NCBI GenBank assembly: GCA_026120185.1
Contig: JANUWF010001224.1
Coordinates: 1,178,001-1,242,000 of the forward strand
Direction of reading: 5' to 3'
Origin: Voacanga thouarsii
Taxonomy: Eukaryota > Streptophyta > Magnoliopsida > Gentianales > Apocynaceae
DNA: 64,000 nt
This document shows, piece by piece, positions 36,108-48,235 of the stretch. The notes beneath the pieces were generated by a model, which saw only the letters and a program-made list of their open reading frames with translations, made no database searches and was not told the origin of the DNA. Every line of letters begins with the position of its first letter. Within the stretch, counting starts at the first letter, position 1. The position numbers were made by a program, and so were the translations under genes.

Positions 36108-36205
36108 TCTGTGTCTAGGTTGGTTAGAGCTTTGGCATGATTCTTTGGCAACCCACGTTCAAATCTCCTCATGGCCATTTCCTCTCTTTTATTTTTTAAT
36201 TAAAG
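36108..36205 (+). mobile_element. SINE-like tRNA-derived sequence
   Basis: GGTTGGTTAGAGC followed about 40 bases later by CGTTCAAATCTC resembles internal A and B boxes for RNA polymerase III. It is followed by a T-rich run, then by a GC-rich block of different character. No target duplication was confirmed. Confidence 0.4.
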
Positions 36206-36410
36206 AACCTAGTTCTAGCCAGGGCAAAGTTGCTGGCTATTGGACCAGCATAGGCTGGTCCATCCTCCAGTTGGGCGGCTGGGCTTCGGGCGCTGGTCCA
36301 ACTCTGGCTAGGCCATTGGGCTTCTAGCCTAATCTTGTCCATAATGCTAGCCCAGCTAGCTAGCAATATAATACAATAGCCCATCAATCTTGAATATAGC
36401 TAGGCAGCAC
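36206..36410. repeat. GC-rich patch with perfect short hairpin
   Basis: TGGACCAGC (36241-36249) pairs exactly with GCTGGTCCA (36254-36262) across a 4-base loop. GGCTGG and GGCTAG words recur through the patch, and GCTGGTCCA appears again near 36293. I see no protein or known element. Confidence 0.6.
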
Positions 36411-36494
36411 ACGAAACAGACATTCTCTATTAACGACTCCGCTAAACTTAATATCTACATAAAAAATTTAATCTTAACACATAGATACATATCA

Positions 36495-36764
36495 AAACCA
36501 GGCTACTAAACTAATGGCTCAAGCCATTAGTTTGTACTGTGATAACAGTGGTGCAGTGGCAAATGCGAAAGAACCACCAGCCATCAGTGTGGAAAACACA
36601 TTGAAAATAAATATCACCTACTTAGGGAGATTGTTTAACGTGGAGAAGTAGAAGTATGAAAGATTTCTTCTGCTGAAAATCTTGTTGATCATTTTATTAA
36701 AAGTTTACCTATAGTTGTTTTTGGAAGTCATATAGAAAGTATGAGTATTTTTGACATGTCCTAT
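36495..36764 (+). mobile_element. Copia remnant F: end of RNase H
   Basis: The plus strand translates to the end of copia RNase H: LYCDNSGAVANAKEP, then a HIENKYH-like and REIV-like segment, and KISSAENLVDHFIKSL. It is the same family as element C, whose matching sequence is 31039-31250 on the other strand. It is interrupted at 36764 by a solo LTR and continues for 31 bases at 38285 into its own 3' LTR. Upstream pol is missing. Confidence 0.82.
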
Positions 36765-38284
36765 TGATGTGTTTGGACCTGGGTGTAAAAATCATACAAA
36801 AACTAAGCACATTCCCATCAAGTTTAAATTAAAACGTTCAACCCAAATCACATATATGAGCAAGCGTACTCATTATTAACCGAGCATAGGGTTCAAATAA
36901 GTATCAATCCTCCAAGAATAAGTAGACATTAATCACCTTTTTTTCATTGTTTAACCGACTTGATAAAGTGAAAAACAAATAAAAATAAAATAAAATAAAA
37001 TAAAATAAAAATAAAAATGTATACATGTCAAGGATGAAGAAGTATGTAACTCAAACCATTGTGTAGACAAACATGTTCTTAAAGAACTCAACCATTATCA
37101 TAACTAATTATTCTCTTGGCATCATGAAGGATTAAGATAGACTCACTTCTTTTTCAATCCATGAATCCCTATCTACTAGGTAACTTAGTATCACATATTC
37201 TGTCTCAACCAGTCTTACCCAAAAGATGCATTAAACACAATCCTTGATTAAATTTTCATATTTTGGCAAACTTAAAATGTGAAACTAACCAATGAATTCA
37301 TATTTTGGCAGACATCAATTAACCTTTAATTACCAGTTCAATTAACCCTTTTTTCAAGCAATTTAGGAAACAACAAATATGAAACTAATGAATTGAAACC
37401 ACCATCAACCCCTTTTTCAAGCAAGTCAATAGAAAGTAACAATCAACCAATCTCGTAATCAACCCAAGTAATTAAATACCAAGAAGAACAATCAATTAAT
37501 CAAAAAGATCAAATATCTCTAAATATTATGAATCTCTAAAACAATATTAAATTACAATAAAACAATTAACATATCATTGTTTAAGAAAAAGAAAAAAAAA
37601 GTAAAAGAAAGCACTCATAGACAAGCCTCCTTCTTCTTCCTTTGAAAATCTTTTTGTACAACATTCCTTGAATTGATGAATTCCTCATTTGATTGAGTAA
37701 TTTTCTATGATGATCAATGAATTCTCCCATTTTCCCTTGTGTTTTTCATCTATTTATAGGTTTAGGAAGTGCCTAAACTGGTAGGTACAGAGTTCTTGGC
37801 CTAGTAGAAGTTGGAAGATACTAAAACTCCACAGATTACCAAAAACCGCATAAAAAAAAATCGAACACCGCATTATCTTTAGGGCACAACTGACACCGGT
37901 TGTGTTCTGCTTCTCTACTCGTTCGCCTATTTTTCTCTAAATTTTGCACAATGAAGACCAGAATGCAGCCGGCGCTACCTTGACTCTTGGAGCCGGTGCT
38001 AGTTCCCCTCTGTTCCGCTCTGTTTTGACAATTTTTTGTCCCTTCGAAGTTCGCACAATCCAGTGCATGGCCCGCGCCGGTTCTAGAGCCCTAGTCGGTG
38101 CCGCCTCTCCTCTATTTTGCGATCTTTTTGTTTCCTTTTACCCTAAAAATCTAAAATAATGAACAAAACACATTTCTAAGGGTAAAATCTAAAATATGAA
38201 GGAATATGACTAGTTATTGAACAAAATATATCACAAAAGAACCTCAAATAACTAGAAAAAATATGACTAATTTAGCCCCTATCA
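36765..38284 (-). mobile_element. Solo LTR with CCTAT target duplication, inverted copy of the 15697 family
   Basis: It starts TGATGTGTTTGG and ends CCCCTATCA, flanked by exact CCTAT repeats (36760-36764 and 38285-38289). Read on the minus strand it parallels 15697-17233, including the TGATAGGGGCTAAATTAGTC start and the GC-rich module (about 37895-38110). At 1520 bp it is almost the same length. It separates the RNase H end of remnant F from its LTR. A TAAAA-type simple repeat lies at about 36980-37015. Confidence 0.92.
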
Positions 38285-39306
38285 CCTATTTACTCTAGGA
38301 CAAGTGGGGGAATTTTGTTAGATATGCTCATCGAGTAAAAACAATATTTGTATTTTTAAATTAAATAAATTATGTTTTTATATATTTATATGTATGAGCC
38401 TATTTTGTCCACGAATTATTTAGATATTATAAATCAAGTGTTTATTTGTTAAACACAGAAAGACTTTATTTATAATTCAATTTGTAATAAATTATCCGCG
38501 ACCTAAAATAAATTTGGGCAATTTATTTTGGTGAGATCGTCTTAATTTTATTGAAGTCTGTTTTTGACTTTGGTAATAAAATTAAGAATATATTTTGATA
38601 TATTGGATGGACCATCAATGTTTATATGTGGAATAGACTATACAAATAAAACATTAAAAGATTGTCGTACATAGTAACTTAATCTTGCGCAAACAATTAT
38701 TTATATTTACTAACTTGAAGTTCCTTGAGTTACCAAAGAGTGAGATTAACTCAATAATCAATATCTTGGTATTTTGGGAACTAAAGTAAAATAAATATGA
38801 AATAATTTTTATGAAATATGAAATCCGTCACCTTTAATAGGCAAGATAATTTACTCCTGAGTTCTTCTAAGGGATAGTTAAATTTGAGCTCAGTAATTAA
38901 ATAGTGTCTATTGAATTCAATTTGTAAGTGTGACGTAATCACATGGTATTGTTAAATTGAAGATGAAAATTAAGGATTTGAATAAGAAGCACTGTGGTCA
39001 TAATGCCTCATTCAAAGTATTATATTGATCGAATGAAGTAATTTGTTGGATCAATCAATCATAAGGATATAATTATTGACTCCAATAATTGCAATTAGAC
39101 AAAGAGTGCAATTACATTCTTTTAGTGGAGTGCAACAGAATTACTAAATTATTTTTTGGTCGACAAAATAATTAATTTATTGGAGTTTAGTCTAATTTTA
39201 TCCATCAGGTCCCTTTAGTGGCTCTTAATTACGTGACAATAAAAAATTATAAATATTTATAATTTATTAATGAAATTCGCAAAAAAACCAAAAATCATAT
39301 TTGAGA
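38285..39306 (+). mobile_element. Purine tract and truncated 3' LTR of copia remnant F
   Basis: The end of the internal region contains the polypurine-like ACAAGTGGGGGAATTT, then the LTR begins TGTTAGATATGC at 38316. It follows the LTR of element C (in reverse at 31038) until ATTTGAGATG, where the LTR of element D begins at 39307. The rest of this LTR is not found in the window. Confidence 0.85.
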
Positions 39307-40849
39307 TGTGTTAGCCCTAAGGGCATTCTCCTGTGTTTTAACTTATGACAAACATTGATGAGAACTAACTTGTGTGATCTATATATAATAGGACATGTTC
39401 GATCTCAATTCTTCCAAGACATACAAACGAGATTGCTAAGTAACTCTTGAGCAACGAAACCAAGAATGAGTGACAAAGTATAAGAAAGCTTAAGAGATTG
39501 CATACCAAGAAGCTCTTGAGAAGAATCATTGATTAAGAATCGTTATTAAGATATTTCTTGTAAATTCCTATATCTCTTTACCTTATGATTCAATTTATTT
39601 CTATCTTGAAGCATACAAATAAAAGATTTCAAAGTTTTATATCTCAGAATTTTAGATTGAGTAGTTTGGACTTTGCATCCAAAAGATTCATCTAAACTCC
39701 TATGAACAGTGTCAAATCGATTTTGCCTGAAATAGTGTCATTTTGGACTTACCTTTTGGATGCACCATCATCCAAAAGTTGTATCCAAAACTCTGGAAAA
39801 TCTGATAGCATGAAACTAACCATTGCTGTGCTACTTTTTCACTTCTAAAAAAGCCATTTAAACTCGATTTTCTGAAAGATTTTTGTTCTATCTTTCTTAG
39901 AAACACTCTTACACTTTGGAAAACAAAAATCTTTCTTTTCATTTTGCTTCAAAGGTGAAACTGAATTGTTCAAAAGGTAAAAGGCTGTTGGAGCTTATCT
40001 GTTCATATCTACTCAAAACTGTGAGCTATATCTGCAAGTTTTCCTTCATTCTAACTTGCATTAAGGTTGTGGTGTAAAGACCAGTTAGGGTGAGCCTTGT
40101 TTTGTGAATGTATCAAGGTTGTGATATAAAATCCGACTAGGGTGATCCTTGATTGCGTGTTTGAAGATGTTGGTTGTAAAACCAAGTGTGGTGATCTTCT
40201 TATGTAAGATTGGTGTAGCCTAGCACCATTGATTTGGGAAAAAAGGTTTTAGTTATTGTGTTGAAATCCTTAAGTGGATACTTAAGGTAGTGGATATAGA
40301 TTGGTTGATGATCGAACTACTATAAATCATTGTGTATTCTTTTTTGCATTTCAATCATATTTCACTACTGCATTTTTACTAGTTATTGAATAAAGAATTT
40401 TATCTCAATCTTTGCATTTGTTGATCAGTTTTAAAGACCTTTATATTTTACAGAAAGTCTGTATTTAATGCCTCAACTCCCTTCTTTTAAACAACCATCT
40501 TCTTGCCATTTAGTGGTGCTTTAAAAGATTCTTGTTTGCACTCCGTCAGCTGCGAAGCAATCTGTCTTTGTGAACAAAAGCTCTACACTCCTCTTTGCAT
40601 TCATTGTTTTAATTAAAGACTTTTATGGAGTTGGGTAAAACTGTTATTATTGCTTCATCTACCCATCTTAACTATAAATCTTATTTCCAGCTTTTATTAG
40701 AGTTTTAAAAGTTCTTTGACTAAACATTCAAGTTTGCATTTTTCTTTAAACTTACTCTTTGATAAGCTATTGTGAAAAAGACATCAAAGATTTTTCAAAT
40801 CATATTTGTTTGCCATAAACTTTATTTACCCCCCTTCTAAGGTTTATCA
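39307..40849 (+). mobile_element. 5' LTR of copia element D (SIRE/Maximus-like)
   Basis: It starts TGTGTTAGCCCTAAGGGC and ends AAGGTTTATCA, directly before the primer-binding site. The start could be two bases later. The CCTAAGGGCAT opening and the CCCCTTCTAAGGTTTATCA end resemble the SIRE/Maximus lineage; that is from memory of the family. Length 1.54 kb. No matching 3' LTR is in the window, so the element is truncated, probably by the chromovirus at 48236. Confidence 0.78.
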
Positions 40850-40850
40850 A

Positions 40851-40864
40851 TTGGTATTAGAGCC
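40851..40864 (+). other. Primer-binding site of copia element D
   Basis: TTGGTATTAGAGCC matches the plant copia primer-binding consensus TTGGTATCAGAGC except at one base, and it is one base from the LTR end. Confidence 0.88.
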
Positions 40865-40911
40865 TTGGTCTGCTTTATTTTCGGTTTAACAGCCTTGCAG
40901 GGAAAGATCAG

Positions 40912-42821
40912 AATGGCAAACACTACTGCTCTACCTTACATTAAAGGATCCTCAACAAATAGACCACATTTGTTCTGTGGAAGCAATTATGCTTTTTGAA
41001 AAAATAGAATGAAGATTTATGTTTTGCTCAATCAACTTTGATTTGTGGAAACTGATTGAAAAAGGAACTTTTGTCTTATCAAAATTTGTTGATGGTAGAA
41101 AAGTGCTGAAACAGAGTAACGAATATGATAATGAGGACATTGCGAAAATGACTCTAAACTTTTAGGTAATGAAAATATTGTGTTGTGCTCTTAATGTAAA
41201 GGAATACAACCATGTTAGTGGTTGTGATTCAACTCACGAAATGTGGAAACTACTTGAGGTCACCCATGAGGGGACTAAACAAGTAAAAGAATTAAAGTTG
41301 GGAATGTTAGTCCACGATTATGAGCTATTCACTATGAAGCCGTGTGAAAACATCACTGATATGTTTACTCATTTCACAAATACCATGAATGGTCTAAAAG
41401 CCTATGGAAAGATCTACCCCCTCGAGAAGTAAAATAGAAAATTGCATTATGCTCTGCTAAAAAGTTGGTAGCTAAAAACCTTGGCTATAAAGGAATCAAA
41501 AAAACTGAACAATGTACCTACTGAAGAGCTTATTAGCTCTCTATTAACACATGAAATGAAATTGAAAAAGTTTCAAGAGCATGATGAAGATGATAGAGGC
41601 AAAAAATGAACTGCCTTAAAAACTGTAAATGATGAAGCTATTAGTGAACAATCTGAAAGTGATTGTGACACTAATTTGGACAATGAAGAATGGGCCATGG
41701 TTGCTAGAAAATTTAAGAAGATGTTCAAAAAAGGAAACTTCAGAAAAGGCAAGAAATTTGTCAAAAAGAAAAGGCAAACTTCGTCTTTTAATCCTCAGTG
41801 CTACGAATGCAAGAGTACGAAGTATTTTATTACTGATTGCCCAATAGCTAAAGAAAGAGAAGCCAAACACAACAAGAAGAAAAGAAAATGACTGATTAGG
41901 ACTAAGCCGAATTTGAGACAAAAGAAAGATGTGAATCTGAGAATGAGAAACCAAACATCTGCTTTATGGCCATGGAGGATAAGGTAAATCCTACTTCTCT
42001 AAATTTGATGTCTGATTTGCATGATTCTGATAGTGAGAAGCCTGATGATTCAAATGAACTGTTTTTCGACATGTTTCATGAACTTAAAAAATTATCTAGA
42101 AGAAACAAGGAAATGAAAATAAAAATTGATTCCTTCTTAGATGACAATGCTAAGCTATTAAATGAGAATAAAGCCTAACTTAATTCTACTATATGCTCAA
42201 CTATTAAAAATGATGTTATCCTAACTTCTTTGCATTGTATGACACTTGAGAACAAATGTTTGTGTGACAAAGTACTTTCTCTTGAAAATAGGCTTAGTGA
42301 TTTTAATAACATGAAAAGTAGAGCGGATGACCACACCATTTGTATTGAGAAATTCAATGATGGTCAAGATAATCTATATAAATTGCTTGGAGTGTAGCGT
42401 ATAGCTAGAAATAGGACTGGTCTCAATTATAGACATGTGCACAAGGAAGAAAATCACAAACCTCATTTTGTGAGAGCTAGAAACTCAAATGCTTATCATA
42501 TATGCTGTTCTTATTGTGGTAAAAATGGACACAAGGCATTTAGGTGTCACATTAGGAAATGAGCTACATGTGGTATGAAAATTGTTTGGAGAGTTAAAAG
42601 AACTATCACTAACCCATAAAGACCCAAGAAAATGTGGGTACCAAAAGCTATTCTTCCACCTCATGAATAGGTACATCAACTGCAAAACTTGAGCTCCACA
42701 AAATGATTTTTGGATAGTGGATGCTCAAAACACATGATGGAAAATGCTATACTAATGGATGACCTTCAAGCTACAAATGATGGATTTATCACATTTGGAG
42801 ATAAGAAAGAGGAAAAATACT
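40912..42821 (+). mobile_element. Copia element D gag with two zinc knuckles, and protease
   Basis: Gag opens at ATG 40913 with MANTTALPYIKGSS and soon meets stops. A longer open part (41169-41432) has WKLLEVTHEGTKQVKELKL, a standard gag segment. A first zinc knuckle reads CYECKSTKYFITDC (about 41800-41841), with Tyr where the metal-binding His belongs. A second at about 42505-42546, CSYCGKNGHKAFRC, keeps all four ligands. The protease site reads LDSGCSKHMM near 42710, with DSG intact. Frames are broken, so no polyprotein can be made. Two knuckles and the CSKHM protease agree with a SIRE-type element. Confidence 0.85.
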
Positions 42822-42995
42822 CGGGTTCGAAATTGCTTTTCTTAGTTCATTCTCAATAGCTAACGAACTCGAAATTAATGCCAACCGTTGTCCTTCATTC
42901 CTGCTAACTAGCTCAACTTAGATGCCAAAACTCTGCTTTCCTCAATCACTGTTGCTACCTTTCTTGTTTATAGAAGAAGTTTCATCACAGGGGCA
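42822..42995. other. Foreign GC-richer insert in element D, left part
   Basis: The protease reading ends near 42821 and the sequence changes to a GC-richer type that fits neither copia nor the nested LTR. It continues on the far side of the solo LTR at 44761. The composition suggests a captured fragment, perhaps organellar, but I cannot identify it. Confidence 0.4.
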
Positions 42996-43000
42996 CGAAG

Positions 43001-44755
43001 TGAAGATAAAATTGCAAGCAAAACATAGCCAAAAAGACAGCCAAGGAACAACAAAAATGCAGCACTCCTGCGTGAAGAAGAAAAAGGGAAAAAAAAATAT
43101 TTTCTTATTACCTCTTCTTCTTGTTCTCAAAATCGGCTGAACTGGAATATGCGGAACTGGGGTAGGCACGCTCGTGGAAACTTCTGGTGCAATTCCTGCA
43201 AGCCTTCTACTTCGTCTTTGCATGTAGATGAATGCCTAACTTTCAATCTTTCAGTATATGGCCTGCCTAATATCGTTTTGGTGAAACAACCTATGGGCCA
43301 AAGAATATTTTCTGGAGAGGGAGAGGAAAAAACGTCTGGTATTTTTCACAGAGAGGAAGCACTGGAAAAAACAACATTGTTTTTTTTTTCTCCTGTTTAA
43401 CCTAAATAAAACCCTAGGTTAAACTGGATTGGGCCATTGGACTCTTAGTTTAACCTTTTTGGGCTTAATTAATTATTCTAACTAAAACCAAATAAATGGC
43501 CCAATTAATAAATAATTAATTTTTTAGCCCAAATAAACCAGTCCAATTAATTAATCCTATATTAGTTTAGTCCCAGGTTAATCTTTAATTATTCAAACTC
43601 GGCCAAAGTCCTGAATAATTAATTAACCCACCAAACTAATTTAATTAATTCTCTCTCTCCATGTACTTTTATTTTATTCTGGCTCAATAATTAAATCAGG
43701 CTACTTAAATAAAATAAATTCCATTTAATTTAAAATCAATTCTTCAGCCCGTATTTAATTAGGATTCACGGTCTATACTGGGGACCAAAAGACACACCGC
43801 ATTGGCTACTAAAATGACCAAAATACCCTTACCATAAAAATAGTTGTATTTTGTATTTTAAATATTTCCTAATATCACCATAAGGAAATATTGACCCCAA
43901 GGACAATGCTGCGTTAGCAAAGTCTACGACCTATAGGTGAAATGACTAAAATACCCCTCTACACATCGCCGAACATTTAGAGAGGAAGAAGTATACTAAC
44001 ACCCCTCTAAATGACATCTACCATCCTTAGGCTTCTAGTCTAATGATCCACGACTTCCTGGAGTGTTTCCACTTTCCAATGGAGCTACCCTAAAGCAAAC
44101 ATCCGAGTCATGTTTCTCAGGGCCCTGGACATTTTAGACCATTCGGACAACCACAAGGGGCGATATAGTGCAGAAACTATTTTGTACAAGTTTGTCTTAA
44201 CTAACTAGTCACACATACCCAACATGCAAGTATATTGGCCCTACGATAGAACCTCAACTATAGCAAGTCAAAGTATATGCTACCAGTTTCGCCAGACCAC
44301 CAACTCATACTTAAGTCGTAGAGTACTAGTCCATACTGTAGCGGTAGTAGTCTAGGTTTCTCTCATATAGTACTTTTAGAAACCACTACTACAGGTCCTG
44401 TCCTACGTATTCGAAATACGCTTATGTCATGAAGTGAGTGGACTACTTACTGGCTAAAGGTAAACCATTCCCCATTTGGAATTCATATCATAATAACCTA
44501 AATATGATGAGATTCTCAATTTCATCAATAGGTTAGGAACAAAAGTTTATGTGTTAAATAACTCGTGATCCATACCTTACTGTGAAAGACCACCATTCAC
44601 ATGGACCACTTATTTAAACATAATGGGTCTGTTCCAAATGAAAATTGTGCACAAACAAAAAGTAAATTCACAAACAATTTCTGAAAATAAATTCTTTTAT
44701 TAAAATATTCGATTTTACAACAGAAACCTAGTATAAGAGGGCATACAATCTAACA
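43001..44755 (-). mobile_element. Solo LTR of the element A family with CGAAG target duplication
   Basis: On the minus strand it begins TGTTAGATTGTATGCC at 44755 and ends at TG 43001 on the plus strand. Exact 5-bp repeats CGAAG flank it (42996-43000 and 44756-44760). From about 43390 on it aligns with the LTR of copia element A (3930-5378); the other part has diverged strongly. It is 1755 bp, with no internal region. Confidence 0.9.
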
Positions 44756-44760
44756 CGAAG

Positions 44761-44870
44761 CTCTTTCTGCGAAGGCAATGTAGAGCGGTCTAAAGGGCTA
44801 TCCATATTCTCGTAGAGAAAGCAAAGGTCTAGGAACCAAAATAGAAAAGATCGGGAGAGGCCTTGCCTAA
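44761..44870. other. Foreign GC-richer insert in element D, right part
   Basis: Continuation of the segment at 42822-42995 once the solo LTR is removed: GGCACGAAG joins CTCTTTCTGCGAAGG. At about 44870 the copia pol frame returns with GKGSS. Confidence 0.4.
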
Positions 44871-46097
44871 GGCCGCTAATGTTGGTAAGGGATCCTCCAT
44901 CATTATCAAGAAAGTATTATTGATTAAAGTGCAATTGCTTAGTATTAATCATTTATGTGACAATGATTGCAAATTTTTTTTTTTTGAAAAGGATTCATTC
45001 TCTATTATTGATAATTTTTGTGATGAAATCATTTTTGTTGTCAACCGTATTGGTAATGTCTATGTATTATATCTTGATAAGCCTATTGCTTATGATATAA
45101 AGTGTCGTTCCATAAATGATGTTGATGGCTACCTTTAGTTTTGAAGGTTAGGATTCTTTCAATTTGTTAGATAGATTGTCTCTAAAAGAGCTTAAGAAAG
45201 GACTGCCCAAAATGATATTTGACAACAAAAAAAAAAAAGAACAATTGTGTGATACTTGCCAAATTGGAAAACAAATCGAGACATATTTCAAACCTAACAA
45301 AATGATTTAAATCTCAAAACCTATTGAGCTAATTCATATGGATTTGTTTGAACCAATGAGGACCTCTAGCCTAAGTGATAAGAAGTATGCTCATGTATTA
45401 ATAGATGATTTTTTCAAGATTTACTTGGATCTTATCTTTTGCACAAAAAAATGGTGATAAGTATGTAGGTAGCTCAAAGAAAAATGGCATTAGACATCAT
45501 AAAGCTCCATCATTTGACAACCATGCCAAAAAAGAGGAACTAGAAGGTCAACAAGTTGAAGAAAGTGAGCAAAGAAGTGTCGAGCACACTGATTAGAATC
45601 TGCTAAAAAATTGAAAGTCCAAACTGTCCATCCAAAAGAATAGATCATTGGTGATCCTAGCTACGAAGTCAAAACTAAATGGTATGTTGTTGATAACTTT
45701 GCTCCACTCTCTAGTATTGAACCTAATTGTATTGATGTAGCTTTGCATGATAATTTTCGGATTATGGCCACGTAAGTAGATTCAAATCAAGTTGAAAGAA
45801 ATTATGTTTGGAAGCTTGCACCTAGACCACTTGATCATCCCATAATTGGTACCAAGTGGGTTTTCAAAAATAAATTTGATGAGCATATCATTGTTATTAA
45901 AGCCAGATTAGTTGCTTAAGAATTCAATCAAGAAGAGGGCATTGACTATGATAAAACTTTTGCTCCTGTTGCTAGATGAGAATCCATTAGAATGTTACTT
46001 GTTTTTGCATTTTTCAAAAGTTTTGTACCCTATCAAATGGATGTCAAAAGTGCGTTCTTAAATGGTTTTATTGAAGAAGAAATTTATGTGAAGCAAC
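44871..46097 (+). mobile_element. Copia element D pol: GAG_pre-integrase, integrase remnant, reverse transcriptase start
   Basis: It opens with GKGSSIIIKKVLL and LLSINHLCDNDC, the segment after the protease. Integrase is reduced to a short part with KPIELIHMDLF and YAHVLIDDF; much of its core is missing. Reverse transcriptase begins with NYVWKLAPRP, then GTKWVFKNK, KARLVA-stop-EFNQEEGIDYDKTFAPVAR, and QMDVKSAFLNGFIEEEIYVKQ. There it is cut by a solo LTR at 46098. Confidence 0.85.
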
Positions 46098-47540
46098 TGT
46101 TGGGGATATGCCCTAGAGTCAATTTGTACTTATACAATTGTCATTATGTTTTATATAATAATATGAGGCTTTCCTTTCCATGAATAGTGAGTTTTGTTTT
46201 GTTGGTCATCAAGTACGTGACTTGATAGTAAAACCCTACAATGAATACAATGACTATTCTAAAACTGTCCCTGATCGATTATTATTATTGGAATAATAAT
46301 AAATTAAGATTAGTATGTTTGTGACTTGATGGCTATGTTTTACTGGCCATGGATATTTGTGATATCGAGTCAAGACATAAATAAATGTTAGAGAACATTG
46401 TATTGGACATGACCCACTGTGAGAGTACTTCATGGAATATGTCATAAGTACTTTCTAGCCATAATAATATTGAAAGTCCTTCGACCTAAATTCATCATAG
46501 TTCCTTACTTGATAAATTCTATATTTTGACATTGTCTAAAGTTGTCTTTAACCAATAATAAATTAGACTACTGTTGGATATAGAATAAATCAAGGAGAGG
46601 AATATGATTGATTGTGAAGGAATTTGTCCCTCTCAGTTATGGGAGAGATATTCATGGGCCCCTTGATAAGTTAGACTGTTAAAAATGCATGGCCGTGCTC
46701 AAATATATCAATCTAAGATATTGATGTCATTTGTTTGAACAGTCTACTATGAAATCAAGAAATAATTGATTAAGCTTAATAAGGATGACATGCTCCGTGC
46801 CTTATATTTAATCTGGATATCGTGTGACAAAAGGACTAAATATAAAATTATGGTTTGGTTCAAAGAGATCACCGATCTTCATTTAACCTGGATAGTTATA
46901 ATGTTTTGCTAGAAACCGCTTATAACTTGTGGGCCATTTAAATACGATTTAGGCACACTGTCAGTGTTAAATGAACATATAGGGTCACACAATAAGCGAA
47001 CTTGTTAGGTTATTTTTACGGTGACCGAGTTCGATGAATCTGGATGATATCCAGATTATAAGAATCGACTCGGTAAAATAATTAGTTAAATTACCGAGAT
47101 AATGGCAGAATCTTATCATATCAGTTTTAATTTAATTTGAATTTAAATTAGAATATGATAAGATATTATTAGGGTTGGACTCTAAGAGGTTCGAGGGTTT
47201 TTAAGAAAACCTTAGCCGTCTTTTCAATAGTCCAATTTTCGGTTGAGAACATTCGTGCCATTCTCTACCAGAAAGAAAAAAAAACCTCTCAAACCCTAGG
47301 CACTAGCACTCCCCGGGTATCGAGTGAGTTCGCGGTGTGTATCCGATAGAGGACGTTCGCATACTGCAGCGTCTGGTGATTGTTCGGGTTGAACGTACAA
47401 CAGCGCAACTAGAATCGAAGGATTTCGATTACAGCAACCAGAGGTAATTCTTAAAGCTTAGATCTTCTTAATCGTTTACTTGGGTCCTCGGGAGGGATTC
47501 ATAGATGTTTTCCGCGTTTAGGAGTCCACGAATCCTAACA
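46098..47540 (+). mobile_element. Solo LTR, Angela-like, nested in element D
   Basis: It starts TGTTGGGGATATGCCCTAGA, very like the TGTTGGAAATATGCCCTAGA start of Angela-type copia LTRs, and ends AATCCTAACA. The flanks are GCAAC (46093-46097) and ACAAC (47541-47545), a 5-bp duplication with one change. Removing it restores the frame EIYVKQ-PPAFIHE. Length 1443 bp. Confidence 0.85.
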
Positions 47541-47545
47541 ACAAC

Positions 47546-47900
47546 CTCCCGCTTTTATTCATGAATGTTTTCCAAACCATATCTTTAGTGGTTTTCTTCT
47601 TTCAAAAGATTCTTCAAGCAGCTTAATGGATACCACATTATTTATCAAATATCTTAATTGTACAAACAATATTGCTGATATTATTTTTTGAGCTACTAAT
47701 AATTCCTCATGCAAGAAATTTTCCAAGACAAATGCAACAAGAGTTTGAAATGAGCATGATGAGATAACTTAACTTCTTCCTTGGTCTTCAAAGAAAGCAA
47801 ACCATAGATGATATCTTCCTAAATCAAGACAAGTATGCCAAGAAACTACTCAAAAGATATATTCACAAACTACTGGTTAAGAAAAGATTCAATCATCTTA
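47546..47900 (+). mobile_element. Copia element D pol: reverse transcriptase middle
   Basis: The reading resumes with PPAFIHE and, after a gap in similarity, shows NIADIIF where the catalytic YVDDIIFG is expected, then a MSMM-x-LNFFLGLQ segment and LNQDKYAKKLLKR. The first catalytic Asp is replaced by Ala in this alignment. Similarity fades near 47880. RNase H and 3' LTR are not seen. Confidence 0.8.
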
Positions 47901-47948
47901 GAAAAGGTTTGGGAATTACTAGAATTATAAAACTGACAATTTGCCAAA

Positions 47949-48019
47949 GATTTGTTTGTTTGTTTGTTTGTTTTGTTTTGTTTTATTTTGTTTTGTTTTG
48001 TTTTTTTTTTTTTTTTTTT
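47949..48019. repeat. TTTG/TTTTG simple repeat and poly-T
   Basis: TTTG units pass into TTTTG units and then about 19 T. It sits near the broken end of element D; a poly-T run of this kind could mark a retroposed tail on the other strand, but no such unit is recognised. Confidence 0.8.
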
Positions 48020-48235
48020 GCAGAACTTCTAAAGATACAACTTTTGGGCACAATATCTGAAAAATATGAATCCAAAATCCTCTCAACAAAACTTATTTTA
48101 TTCCACCTTTTGGGCAGGGAAATCAGATGGACAATCTGTGTTCAAATTTTTTTCTAAATGTTCCCACTCTTTTTTAACTGCAACACTCTCTCTCTTCTTA
48201 TCAGAATCTCATTAATTATTTTCAAAAATCACATT

